NCBI RefSeq assembly: GCF_001455205.1
Contig: NZ_CP013341.1
Coordinates: forward strand, 2,418,001 to 2,482,000
Length of the DNA stretch: 64,000 nt
Direction of reading: 5' to 3'
From: Nitrosomonas ureae
GTDB lineage: Bacteria > Pseudomonadota > Gammaproteobacteria > Burkholderiales > Nitrosomonadaceae
This document shows, piece after piece, positions 25,905 through 34,403 of the stretch; position 1 is the stretch's first letter, and each line of letters begins with the position of its first letter. The position numbers and the translations under genes are program-made. The notes beneath the pieces were generated by a model, which saw nothing but the letters and a program-made list of their open reading frames with translations, did no database searches and had not been told where the DNA came from.

Positions 25905-26192
25905 CTATTCAAAATTTCTTTGGTTTATTCCTGAATCTTTTTCAAATTGGTTAAGTGGTTCAGAAACATTGTCAGATGGCGTTGTGATATAGCGATTAGC
26001 ATCGCTGTCAGGTGAGTTGGTTTCATTTCTTTTTTTATCTATCTCATTCTGAATACGACCAGGTTCTGAGAACTGCTCAGCAGGGGTTATTCCAATAGAT
26101 TTTTCTAAGGGAGGGGTTGATTGAGAAAAAACAGGCGAGCTGAGAAGAAATAATAAACATCCGACGATTAAAACAACCTCTTTATTGCTCAT
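25905..26192 (-). CDS. Small secreted hydrophilic protein
   Basis: A 95-residue protein with a signal peptide (hydrophobic residues 6-22, cleavage near VFSQ) and a polar, probably disordered mature region rich in Asn, Ser, Pro, Glu and Asp. GGAGA lies before the ATG. In composition and architecture it resembles the two other secreted proteins of this cluster, though without clear sequence identity. No family recognised. Confidence 0.65.
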   Translation of the reverse strand: MSNKEVVLIVGCLLFLLSSPVFSQSTPPLEKSIGITPAEQFSEPGRIQNEIDKKRNETNSPDSDANRYITTPSDNVSEPLNQFEKDSGINQRNFE

Positions 26193-26255
26193 AAAGTATT
26201 CTCCATAAAAAAGTGAAAAATTATGATGCGTTAAAAATTAAAGTCAGTACGGTGC

Positions 26256-26429
26256 TTACAGTGAATTAAAAAATTGCCTGAAACCTTCCGGAATATACTT
26301 GAAATCGGGGTCAATAAGCGTCCACACCATTCCCACAATCAGAATGCTACCTAAGATTAACAATATAAATAGAAAGAAAATTAGAGAGCTAAGTTTTTTA
26401 TCGGGATCATTGTTCTCATCAAATGACAT
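26256..26429 (-). CDS. Small single-pass membrane protein
   Basis: A 57-residue protein: acidic N-terminus (MSFDENNDPDKK), one strongly hydrophobic segment (about 15-37), and a C-terminal polar region with aromatic residues (DPDFKYIPEGFRQFF). AAGGTG precedes the ATG at a usable distance. It is too short for most ORF filters. The function is unknown; it belongs to the cluster of small genes. Confidence 0.55.
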   Translation of the reverse strand: MSFDENNDPDKKLSSLIFFLFILLILGSILIVGMVWTLIDPDFKYIPEGFRQFFNSL

Positions 26430-26543
26430 AGCAACACCTTAAGATGTTTAAGAATTTATCGATTCAAGAATATTTATATGATTTTCAGTGCGACATTTAA
26501 TAATAGATAGCGAGACCTGGGGTAATAATAGAGTAATTCTTAA

Positions 26544-26741
26544 TTACTCCGCAGGTACACCTTCAACAAATTTCATCTCGTAATCCGGTTCGTTTGCTGA
26601 ATCAACTAACCCATCATCAATAGCGTTCATCCACGCTTCTGCGAAATAAGCTTCATTTGAATTGTTATCTTCCAAATCAATCAGATATTCCGCTATGGGA
26701 TTAAGAGATTCCTTTTCTATAATCTGTACTTTTCGTTCCAT
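26544..26741 (-). CDS. Small acidic cytosolic protein
   Basis: A 65-residue strongly acidic protein without signal peptide or membrane segment. It has the look of a small folded domain: KVQIIEKESLNPIAEYLIDL followed by a helix-like AYFAEAWMNAIDDGLVD. AAGGAGA lies 8 bases before the ATG, a strong site. It sits among genes for small envelope proteins. No family recognised. Confidence 0.65.
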   Translation of the reverse strand: MERKVQIIEKESLNPIAEYLIDLEDNNSNEAYFAEAWMNAIDDGLVDSANEPDYEMKFVEGVPAE

Positions 26742-26831
26742 GAGAATGTCTCCTTAAAATATTACTCAGTGTGATAACTTATGTCTAAGATGGACAACCA
26801 AAACTCTACGAAGTGAGTTGGTATGGGACTA

Positions 26832-27068
26832 TTATCTAAAGTCTTTTTTTCGTTGATTATCCGTATCTTTATTGTTGGCCTGTTCAGCTTCATTCTTGCT
26901 GTTATTCTGCATGTTCGTCTCAGCGTCCTTTTGGTTGGATTGAGCTTTTTGAGGTACATTCACCTTGTCATCAACTTTGTTCTGCGTTTGAGAATAATCT
27001 CCGGCAAATGTAGAAGCACTAACAAATAAAAATCCAGTAACAATAGTTGTGAGTAAAATTTTCATCAT
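26832..27068 (-). CDS. Small secreted Asn/Gln/Lys-rich protein
   Basis: A 78-residue protein with a signal peptide (about 1-22, cleavage at TFAG) and a mature part almost wholly of Asn, Gln, Lys, Asp and Glu, probably disordered. AAGGA precedes two consecutive ATG codons. The upstream region carries the 21-nt motif also found before the gene at 25130-25399, whose product has a similar layout (signal, then ADYGDD versus GDYSQT). The function is unknown. Confidence 0.65.
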   Translation of the reverse strand: MMKILLTTIVTGFLFVSASTFAGDYSQTQNKVDDKVNVPQKAQSNQKDAETNMQNNSKNEAEQANNKDTDNQRKKDFR

Positions 27069-27126
27069 GATAATAATCCTTCAAAGTTAATGGGAATTTG
27101 AATGGTGCCCCAAGACTATCTCCTTG

Positions 27127-27147
27127 GTCTGTGCGTTTAAATACATA
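27127..27147 (-). promoter_or_regulatory. Upstream motif shared with gene at 25130-25399
   Basis: Minus-strand TATGTAT-2nt-AAAC-3nt-CAGAC, about 60-80 bases before the ATG at 27068. It matches the motif at 25447-25467 in 17 of 21 positions, much more than the surrounding sequence does. Confidence 0.4.
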
Positions 27148-27541
27148 AAGGGTAACAAGACAAATTTGATAAGAGATTAGTCAGAATGGGGGGAAACCGT
27201 ACAGTATTAAAATTATCTACTGATCTAATGGTTTTAGATCTACGGATTCTTCCTTTTTCAAAGATCATCTTTGGGCTATTCTATTTTTCCCCCTTGTATA
27301 CAAGTTTAGCCAGTGCGCTCGCTAGCAACGCACTGGATATTTGTGGAAACCATCCTTTAACTAATGTTTGTAACCCGTACAGACTGATAATTAAATTTAA
27401 AAGACCTCTGCACAACCGCAAGAATTTTGCTGTGGTGACAGAGAAAATTTTCCAAGTGACACTTGTTGCACGTCACTTTAATAGAAAGTGGAGTTTTTTC
27501 CTTTTTTTAGGTGAATTTTCCCCCTTATGTAATATTTGGAC
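27148..27541. other. Stretch without supported gene left of IS21 element
   Basis: About 390 bases. A 130-codon plus-strand frame crosses it (27186-27578) but begins without a ribosome-binding site, shows no domain and runs into the IS21 inverted repeat, so it is not called. No terminator or remnant was recognised with confidence. Confidence 0.45.
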
Positions 27542-27647
27542 TGTTGACGCCGGTCGAAAATTGACCAGAAAAGCCTGATTGTACCGGTTGAAAATTGACC
27601 AGGTAATTGACGTATCCTGCTTAAATTTTAGGCAGGAGACAGTAGAA

Positions 27648-29156
27648 GTGATTACTATGGTTATGTATGCAAAGATACGGCGGATGTATTATCGTGAACA
27701 TCTGTCGATGAATGAAATTCAGCGACGAACAAGTCTGTCACGAAACACGATAAAGAAGTGGCTGAGAGCGTCCGGTGATAGTGCTGTTAAATATCAAAGG
27801 GCAAAGAAGTCAGGCAAATTGACTCCGTTTGAGCCTAGGCTGTTATTGGCACTGGAAGGGGATGCGTGTCGTCCCAAGAAGGATCGGCGCACGGCGAAGA
27901 TGTTGTTTAAAGAGATTTTGAACGAAGGCTATACGGGCGGTTATACGATTGTTTCCGACTTTATCCGTAACTGGCGCAATCAAGATGGTAAGGGTAAATC
28001 AGCATATGTGCCGCTAAGGTTTGCATTGGGTGAAGCGTTCCAGTTTGACTGGAGCGAAGAGTGGCTGGTGATCGGCGGCATTCATCGCAAGGTTCTGGCT
28101 GCGCACACCAAACTATGCGCCAGCCGTGCATTCATGCTGTCGGGCTATCCTTCTCAAGGCCACGAGATGTTGTTTGATGCCCATACGCGCGGATTCACTG
28201 CTTTAGGAGGTATTGCAAGGCGCGGCATCTATGACAACATGAAGACTGCTGTGGACAAGGTGACCAAAGGCAATGGACGTGTGGTCAATACACGTTTCTT
28301 TGCGATGACGGCACATTACCTGTTCGAGCCGGATTTCTGCAATGTTGCTTCCGGCTGGGAAAAGGGGATTGTTGAGAAGAATGTTCAGGATGTGCGCCGC
28401 CTTATCTGGGCTGAGGCCAAACAGCAACAGTTCAGTACATTTGAGGATCTGAATAACTGGCTTGAAGCGCGCTGCCGCGCGCTGTGGTCAGAAATACAGC
28501 ACCCGGATTATGCTGGCATTACCCTAGCCGATGCGCTGGAACAGGAACAGATGCACCTGATGCCGATGCCAGCGCCGTTTGATGGTTATATTGAAGTGCT
28601 GGCGCGTGTTTCCAGCACTTGCCTGGTCACACTGCAACGTAACCGTTATTCCGTTCCCTGTTACCTAGCCAACCAGATGGTAGCGGTTCATCTGTACTCC
28701 AACCGCGTCGAGATTGTCCATGACAATGCTGTAGTAGTCAGTCATATCCGTCTTCTGGATTGCGACCAGGTCAGCTATAACTGGCAGCATTATATTCCGA
28801 TCATCGAGAAGAAACCGGGCGCCTTGCGCAACGGTGCCCCATTTGCTGAATTACCGGCACCCTTGTTGCAATTTCAGACTGCATTGCGGCGCAGAGAACA
28901 CCAGCAAGCCGATCGAACCATGGCCAAAGTACTGAGTCTGGTACCAACACATGGGTTGGAAGCTGTTCTGGTCGCCGTTGAACTGGCGTTGGAATCCGGT
29001 GTGCTTAGCGCCGAGCATGTAGCCAATGTACTCGCGCGCCTGAAACAGGCTGAGCTACCTGCGCTAGTGGAAACGACACTTAAACTCAATGAAGAGCCGC
29101 GGGCCGATACTGCGCGCTATGACCGCCTGAGCGTCCAGGAGGTGCCGCATGTCTGA
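27648..29156 (+). CDS. istA: IS21-family transposase IstA
   Basis: A 502-residue DDE transposase from the GTG at 27648, chosen because AGGAG lies 9 bases before it; the open frame extends back into the inverted repeat and is not all coding. It has an N-terminal helix-turn-helix (LSMNEIQRRTSLSRNTIKKWL), the integrase core starting FQFDWSEEW with the first Asp, GIYDNMKTAV with the second, and the Glu region in EKGIVEKNVQ. The C-terminus carries the Mu-type beta-barrel segment (VTLQRNRYSVPCYL). Its end overlaps istB by 8 bases. Confidence 0.95.
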   Translation: MITMVMYAKIRRMYYREHLSMNEIQRRTSLSRNTIKKWLRASGDSAVKYQRAKKSGKLTPFEPRLLLALEGDACRPKKDRRTAKMLFKEILNEGYTGGYTIVSDFIRNWRNQDGKGKSAYVPLRFALGEAFQFDWSEEWLVIGGIHRKVLAAHTKLCASRAFMLSGYPSQGHEMLFDAHTRGFTALGGIARRGIYDNMKTAVDKVTKGNGRVVNTRFFAMTAHYLFEPDFCNVASGWEKGIVEKNVQDVRRLIWAEAKQQQFSTFEDLNNWLEARCRALWSEIQHPDYAGITLADALEQEQMHLMPMPAPFDGYIEVLARVSSTCLVTLQRNRYSVPCYLANQMVAVHLYSNRVEIVHDNAVVVSHIRLLDCDQVSYNWQHYIPIIEKKPGALRNGAPFAELPAPLLQFQTALRRREHQQADRTMAKVLSLVPTHGLEAVLVAVELALESGVLSAEHVANVLARLKQAELPALVETTLKLNEEPRADTARYDRLSVQEVPHV

Positions 29157-29958
29157 CATTCTCGCGCAAATCAAGGAATTGAAATTATATGGAATGGCGG
29201 CCTGCTATGCCGAACTAAGGCAACAGCATACACTGGATAGGACGGCTGATCTTGAATCGGTCGACAAAATCCTGTATCACCTACTCCAGGCCGAATCAAC
29301 CGAGCGCAGCATCCGCTCCATCCGCTATCAGACCCAGGCCGCCAGATTCCCGATACAGCGCCATTTACAGGGTTTTGACTTCAGCCAGTCCAAAGTCGAT
29401 CAACAACTGATTCATCAACTGGCCACGATGGAATTTGCAACCGCAGCACAGAACCTGGTGCTGGTCGGTGGCACCGGAACTGGCAAAACGCACTTAGCCG
29501 TTGCCATCGGTACCTCAGGCATACAGCATCATAATAAAAAAGTGCGTTTTTACAGTGCCATTGATCTGGCCAATAGTCTGGAACAGGAAAAATCTGCAGG
29601 AAAACAAGGTCGATTGGTGCTAAGACTATTACAGGTCGACCTAGTTATCCTCGATGAATTGGGCTATCTGCCATTCTCTCAAGCGGGCGGCGCTTTATTG
29701 TTTCACCTACTCTCCAGGCTTTATGAACGCACCAGCGTCATCATTACCACCAACCTGGCGATTGCTGAGTGGAGCAGCGTTTTCATCGACGCCAAGATGA
29801 CCACCGCGCTTTTGGATCGACTAACCCATCACTGCCATATTATCGAAACCGGTAATGACTCTTTCCGTTACAAACAAAGCGCCGCTAATGCAAAAATGAA
29901 AATACAGGAAAGAGAAAAAGAAAAATCTTCTCCAGAAGAATATCTGGCTAATTTGTAG
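29149..29958 (+). CDS. istB: IS21-family helper ATPase IstB
   Basis: A 269-residue AAA+ ATPase, DnaC-like, which assists IstA in target selection. Walker A is VGGTGTGKTHLA (about 105-116), Walker B VDLVILDELGYLPF, and sensor 1 VIITTNLAIAEW. It overlaps istA by 8 bases, so translation is coupled as usual in this family. Length and motifs are intact. Confidence 0.96.
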   Translation: MSDILAQIKELKLYGMAACYAELRQQHTLDRTADLESVDKILYHLLQAESTERSIRSIRYQTQAARFPIQRHLQGFDFSQSKVDQQLIHQLATMEFATAAQNLVLVGGTGTGKTHLAVAIGTSGIQHHNKKVRFYSAIDLANSLEQEKSAGKQGRLVLRLLQVDLVILDELGYLPFSQAGGALLFHLLSRLYERTSVIITTNLAIAEWSSVFIDAKMTTALLDRLTHHCHIIETGNDSFRYKQSAANAKMKIQEREKEKSSPEEYLANL

Positions 29959-30130
29959 CGCATTGCATTATGACTAAAACATCAACAGGAGGTAAAAAAC
30001 CAACTCAGTCTGGTCGACTTATCCACAGATGCGTAGTACCCTACGCACTGATTTCCCCTGGTCAATTTTCAACCGTAATGGGGGGCAATTTTAAACCGGT
30101 ATCAACATTCTTGGCTCAATAGTTGAAGAT

Positions 30131-30277
30131 ATGGATTTCACCGATGATTCATGCGCGAAAGGATATCATGTGGGATTTTTTACTTATCTTGAATTTCTGC
30201 TTTATAAGAGTGTAAAGAAAAGAAAAGTTTTCCATGATCTGGATAAACATCGCGACAAATACCGGTTAGAAGAATAA
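30131..30277 (+). CDS. Orphan small ORF or 3' gene fragment beside IS21
   Basis: A 48-codon frame (product starts MDFTDDSCAKGYHVGFFTYL, ends with a charged KHRDKYRLEE) directly right of the IS21 element. The open frame continues leftward into the element's end, and no ribosome-binding site precedes the ATG, so it is more likely the 3' end of a gene cut by the insertion. An intrinsic terminator follows 11 bases after the stop, which supports a real gene end. I do not recognise the family. Confidence 0.4.
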   Translation: MDFTDDSCAKGYHVGFFTYLEFLLYKSVKKRKVFHDLDKHRDKYRLEE

Positions 30278-30287
30278 AACTTTTAAC

Positions 30288-30310
30288 AAACCCGTCCAAG
30301 TGGCGGGTTT
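30288..30310 (+). terminator. Intrinsic terminator
   Basis: Stem AAACCCG/CGGGTTT with a 9-base loop, followed by TTTTATT. It follows the orphan frame at 30131-30277. Confidence 0.8.
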
Positions 30311-30336
30311 TTTATTGGGTGAATGTCTTTTTGACG

Positions 30337-30356
30337 TGGCACCAGTGTGGCACCAG
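30337..30356. repeat. Direct repeat of TGGCACCAG next to tRNA-Lys
   Basis: Two copies of TGGCACCAG separated by two bases, 46 bases from the tRNA 3' end. Short direct repeats in this position are common near integration sites of tRNA-targeting elements; no integrase gene is present. Confidence 0.45.
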
Positions 30357-30401
30357 AAATAAAAAAGGGATTAGTCTTTTGAACTAACCCCTTGATTTAT
30401 T

Positions 30402-30477
30402 TGGTAGGCCGTGCGCGATTCGAACGCGCGACCAACGGATTAAAAGTCCGCTGCTCTACCGGCTGAGCTAACGACCC
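30402..30477 (-). tRNA. tRNA-Lys (anticodon TTT)
   Basis: A 76-nt cloverleaf on the minus strand: acceptor GGGTCGT pairing with ACGGCCT, D-arm TAGCTCAGCCGGTAGAGCA, anticodon loop CTTTTAA with anticodon TTT, T-arm with GTTCGAATC, and an encoded CCA. Its 3' end faces the accessory region to the left, the usual side for tRNA-targeted integration. Confidence 0.96.
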
Positions 30478-30711
30478 AAAGCGCGGCATTATACCCGATT
30501 CGACAGCCAATATAAATGGCTTTATCGAGGGGAATGCAGATTTGGTGACTGCTGATATCGTTTACTAGTTGATATTACGATGAATTAAATTTTTTACCTT
30601 GGGCTCGAAAGGATCTGTTACAAGAATCTCTGTCAGATTTGTAATCAAAGTTAAAAATTTTTTCCGTGAGGAAGCACTTCCTATTCAATAGGCGTTATGG
30701 AGGTAATTCCT

Positions 30712-32934
30712 TTAGGATATTTTTTTGTTGTCAGCAAGTTGCATTGTCAACGCAATTCGCTTACGTTTTTCATCAATATCTAATACCTTGACTGTGACTA
30801 CTTGACCCACTTTAACGATCGCATGTGGATTTTTGACAAACTTATCTGATAATGCCGAGATATGCACTAAACCATCCTGATGCACACCGATATCAACAAA
30901 TGCACCGAATGCGGCAACGTTGGTGATAACACCTTCCAACACCATACCGGAGCGTAAGTCTTTTATAGTTTCAATACCTTCCTTAAAAGTGGCGGTTCTG
31001 AAGGTGGAGCGGGGATCGCGGCCGGGTTTCTCGAGTTCTTTCAGAATGTCTTTGACGGTCACCAAACCAAATTGCGCATTGGCGTATTGTTCCGGGTGGA
31101 TAGCTTTTAAAACTGCGTGATTGCCGATCAATTCTGAGATGTTCAGTTTTATGTCATGCAGTATTTGCTCAACCAGCGGATACGATTCCGGGTGAACAGC
31201 GGAAGCATCAAGCGGGTTGGTACCATTGGGAATACGCAGGAATCCGGCGGCTTGCTCGAAGGTTTTTTCACCCAGGCTCGGGACTCTCATCAGATCGATG
31301 CGTTTAGCGAACATGCCATTGGTGTTGCGGTATGCGATGATGTTGTGCGCGATTTTGCCGCTGAGTCCGGCGACATAACGCAGTAATGCCGCAGATGCGG
31401 TGTTGACATCAACGCCGACAGCATTAACGCTGTCTTCCACCACGGCATCGAGCGATTGTGCCAATTGGCTTTGATTGATGTCATGTTGGTACTGGCCTAC
31501 ACCGATCGATTTCGGGTCGATCTTGACCAACTCGGCCAAGGGATCCTGTAACCGCCGTGCGATCGAAACCGCACCGCGCAGAGATACGTCCAGTTGCGGT
31601 AATTCTTCCGATGCCAGTTCGGAAGCGGAATACACTGACGCACCCGCTTCTGACACCATGATCGATGTGAGTTTAAGTTGCGGATATTGTTTAATCAGAT
31701 TCTTAGCCAACAAATCGGTTTCGCGTGATGCAGTTCCGTTGCCGATCGCAATCAGCGTGGCGTGATGGTGTTCCGCCAGTTGTTTCAAGATCGCCAGCGC
31801 ACCGTTCCAATCGTTTCTCGGCGCATGCGGATAAATCGTCGCGGTGTCGAGTACTTTACCGGTAATGTCAACAACAGCGACTTTGACACCGGTGCGCAAG
31901 CCCGGATCGAGTCCGATGGTGACGCACGCACCAGCGGGGGGTGCAAGCAACAAGGCTTTGAGGTTCTGTGCGAACACCTGGATCGCTTCAGTTTCGGCAT
32001 GTTCCCGCAGGTTACTTATTAATTCTGTTTCCAGATGCGTGAAAATTTTGTTGTGCCATGCTTGGCGCACAGTATCGATCAGCCAGCTATCTGCCGCACG
32101 CTTCTGGTCATGGACATTGAATTGACGTGCGATCCGCTGTTCGCATGGATTGGGCACTAAATTCCGATTCTTTTCTTCCAATTCAGAACTCAGCCGCAGT
32201 TTTAGCTTCAGAATGCCTTCGCGTTCTCCGCGTAGCAGCGCCAATGCACGATGCGAAGGGATTTTGCCGATAGCTTCGCAATAGTCGTGATAATCGGTGA
32301 ATTTAGTGTCGCTGTCTTTTTTGTCCTTAGTGACCTTGGCGGTCAAAACACTGTGTACGTGCAAGTAGTCGCGCAATATTTGCAGCAGCGGCGCATGCTC
32401 GGAGAAACGTTCGATCAGAATATGCTGCGCACCCGCCAATGCTTGTCCAATATCGGCCACTCCTGGATTGTCGCCTTCGTCAGTAATAAATGGTGCCTTC
32501 AGGTATTTCGCCGCTTCAATGAGCGGGTCGATCCTCGGGTCGCCCAACAAGGTATCTGCCAGTGGCTGCAAACCCGCTTCGATGGCAATTTGTGCTTTGG
32601 TACGGCGTTTTTTGCGGTACGGCAGATACAAATCCTCCAAATGCGCTTTGTTTTCCGCATGTGCGATCACATTGAGCAATTCCGGCGTCATTTTGCCTTG
32701 CTTTTCAATGGCTGCCATGATCGCTGTACGCCGTTTCTCCAGTTCGCGCAGGCCATGCAACCGCTCCGCTAATAACCGCAACTGCGCATCGTCCAACCCG
32801 CCGGTTGCTTCTTTGCGGTAGCGCGCGATAAAGGGCACCGTGGCACCATTATCGAGCAATTGAATCGTGGCTTGGATTTGCGAGGGTTTTACTGAAAGTT
32901 CGGTGGCGAGGCGGTGTTCGATGGAGGGCAACAT
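30712..32934 (-). CDS. tex: Tex-family RNA-binding protein
   Basis: A 740-residue Tex protein, an RNA-binding factor tied to transcription and translation. The order is as expected: N-terminal helical region with VPFIARYRKEATGGLD, the YqgF-like core (IGLDPGLRTGVKVAVVD), helix-hairpin-helix segments (VDVNTASAALLRYVAGL ... VPSLGEKTFEQAAGFLRI), and a C-terminal S1 domain (about 645-718, GMVLEGVITNVAAFGAFVDI). Length is slightly below the 770 typical of the family. It is monocistronic on the minus strand beside tRNA-Lys. Confidence 0.95.
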   Translation of the reverse strand: MLPSIEHRLATELSVKPSQIQATIQLLDNGATVPFIARYRKEATGGLDDAQLRLLAERLHGLRELEKRRTAIMAAIEKQGKMTPELLNVIAHAENKAHLEDLYLPYRKKRRTKAQIAIEAGLQPLADTLLGDPRIDPLIEAAKYLKAPFITDEGDNPGVADIGQALAGAQHILIERFSEHAPLLQILRDYLHVHSVLTAKVTKDKKDSDTKFTDYHDYCEAIGKIPSHRALALLRGEREGILKLKLRLSSELEEKNRNLVPNPCEQRIARQFNVHDQKRAADSWLIDTVRQAWHNKIFTHLETELISNLREHAETEAIQVFAQNLKALLLAPPAGACVTIGLDPGLRTGVKVAVVDITGKVLDTATIYPHAPRNDWNGALAILKQLAEHHHATLIAIGNGTASRETDLLAKNLIKQYPQLKLTSIMVSEAGASVYSASELASEELPQLDVSLRGAVSIARRLQDPLAELVKIDPKSIGVGQYQHDINQSQLAQSLDAVVEDSVNAVGVDVNTASAALLRYVAGLSGKIAHNIIAYRNTNGMFAKRIDLMRVPSLGEKTFEQAAGFLRIPNGTNPLDASAVHPESYPLVEQILHDIKLNISELIGNHAVLKAIHPEQYANAQFGLVTVKDILKELEKPGRDPRSTFRTATFKEGIETIKDLRSGMVLEGVITNVAAFGAFVDIGVHQDGLVHISALSDKFVKNPHAIVKVGQVVTVKVLDIDEKRKRIALTMQLADNKKIS

Positions 32935-33067
32935 AAGATTTCTTTGGGTGAGTGAAGTGTTGAGGAAAGATGGTAAACCAATTTACCGTGCAATCCTAAT
33001 TGATCAATCGCAGGTTGGAGTGAAAGCAGAGATTTTTTCTTTTATTACGAAATTTTAGTTTCAGGTT

Positions 33068-33400
33068 TCAGATGTGATCGCGATATACTGCAACTTCCAA
33101 TCCGCTTCCACACTTCCAGCACAGCTGAAAATTCGCCGGATTTTCTTCATGACATGAGGGGCAGCGCACATTGCCGGTTGTAACCGGGGTGTTTTCGTAG
33201 GTTTCAATGACGCGTTTTGCGCGCTCATAATCATCGTCGCGGGTGATCCATATTTCCGGATACGCATGTGTAAAAGGGATTTCTCCGGTTACGCCCTGCG
33301 CGTGCTGGTTAAAAATTTGTGCCGGGATGTAGGCGTGTTCGAGCAGATCCAGTACTATCTGGGCTTCCATCAAGGTGTTGGCGGAATATATTTTTTTCAT
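33068..33400 (-). CDS. DUF2007-domain protein with zinc ribbon
   Basis: A 110-residue protein. The N-terminal part (KKIYSANTLMEAQIVLDLLEHAYIPAQIF) is the DUF2007 putative signal-transducing domain, related in fold to PII-like modules. The C-terminal part has two cysteine pairs, CPSCHEEN and LCWKCG (about 79-97), forming a zinc ribbon. The function is unknown. It is divergent from rdgC. Confidence 0.85.
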   Translation of the reverse strand: MKKIYSANTLMEAQIVLDLLEHAYIPAQIFNQHAQGVTGEIPFTHAYPEIWITRDDDYERAKRVIETYENTPVTTGNVRCPSCHEENPANFQLCWKCGSGLEVAVYRDHI

Positions 33401-33446
33401 GTAAGAGAAAATTTAAAATAAATCAAACGATTAATATAGAAAAACT

Positions 33447-34334
33447 ATGTGGTTCAGAAATTTACAAGCCTATCGTATCACCAGCGGAAATATAACATTG
33501 AATAACCTCGAAGAGGCGTTGTCCAATCATGCGTTACAGCCATGCCTGCAAACGGAGATGCAAAGCCGTGGATGGATGACCCCGCGCGAGGAACAGCAAA
33601 ATTTTGTCCATGCCTATGGTCAGCAGTGGCTGATTGCTTTAGGTGTAGAGAAGAAGTTGCTTCCAGCCGGTGTGATCAATCAGCAGGCTAAAGACAGTTT
33701 AGCGAAAATGGAGCAGATGCAAGGCTACAAGCCGGGTAAGAAACAAATCAGGGATATCAAGGAAGCTACAATTATTGAGTTGATGCCACGTGCTTTTACG
33801 CAGCGGCACAAAACTTATGCCTGGATCGATGCGATTAAAAATCGCTTGATTATCGATACGGCAAGCACCCAGAAAGCTGATGAACTGGTTGAGGTATTGG
33901 TTAAATCGATGCACGGCCTGACGCTGGCCCCATTGGAAACGCAGACTTCTCCTTCCTCAGCGATGACGCGTTGGTTGTCAGGTACTGATTTGCCCTCTAT
34001 ATTCAGTATTGATAGGGATTGCGAGCTGCAAGGCATGAATGATGAGAAAGCGACCGTCAAATATACTCATCATGTGCTGGAAGCCGAAGAGACCGCGCGT
34101 CATGTCCGGGCGGGGAAGAAAGTGATCAAGCTGGCAATGACGTGGGATAGTAAAATTTCATTTGTGTTACATGATAATTTACAGCTGCGGCGGATCGCAC
34201 CACAGGATATTCTGAAAGAATCGACGGAGGATGTCGAAGAACTATTTGTCAGTGATTTCGCCATTATGACCGGCGAGTTAAGCCAGCTTATCACCGAAAT
34301 GGTTGATGCATTAGGTGGTGAGGATTTAAGTTAG
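33447..34334 (+). CDS. rdgC: Recombination-associated protein RdgC
   Basis: A 295-residue RdgC, a ring-forming DNA-binding protein that limits RecA function. The N-terminus MWFRNLQAYRI and later blocks MTPREEQQNFVHA and VKYTHHVLEAEE are characteristic. Length is normal. The gene is divergent from the DUF2007 gene, with 46 bases between the start codons, so their promoters overlap. Confidence 0.95.
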   Translation: MWFRNLQAYRITSGNITLNNLEEALSNHALQPCLQTEMQSRGWMTPREEQQNFVHAYGQQWLIALGVEKKLLPAGVINQQAKDSLAKMEQMQGYKPGKKQIRDIKEATIIELMPRAFTQRHKTYAWIDAIKNRLIIDTASTQKADELVEVLVKSMHGLTLAPLETQTSPSSAMTRWLSGTDLPSIFSIDRDCELQGMNDEKATVKYTHHVLEAEETARHVRAGKKVIKLAMTWDSKISFVLHDNLQLRRIAPQDILKESTEDVEELFVSDFAIMTGELSQLITEMVDALGGEDLS

Positions 34335-34403
34335 GGTGTAGCCGGTTATGCAAATTCTGTACATGGCCAGCGCTCGTCCCATTTATCGAGTTTTATAATA
34401 GCT

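Larger units (their letters stand above)
27542..30107 (+). mobile_element. IS21-family insertion sequence
   Basis: A 2,566-bp element bounded by TGTTGA and TCAACA, as in IS21-family elements, with istA and istB inside. Internal copies of CGGTYGAAAATTGACCAG lie at 27551-27568 and 27585-27602 and, inverted, at 30058-30075, the multiple transposase-binding repeats of this family. The bases flanking the two ends (TTGGAC on the left, TTCTTG on the right) show no target duplication, suggesting a rearrangement after insertion. Both genes are intact. A TGCGTAG/CTACGCA hairpin lies at 30030-30047 after istB. Confidence 0.92.

Noticed and set aside
27186..27578. 130-codon plus-strand frame left of the IS21 element
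   Set aside because: No ribosome-binding site, no domain or composition typical of a protein, and it ends inside the IS21 inverted repeat.
30019..30027. TTATCCACA, a perfect DnaA-box sequence
   Set aside because: A single copy inside the IS21 element, without clustering or AT-rich unwinding region; not an origin.
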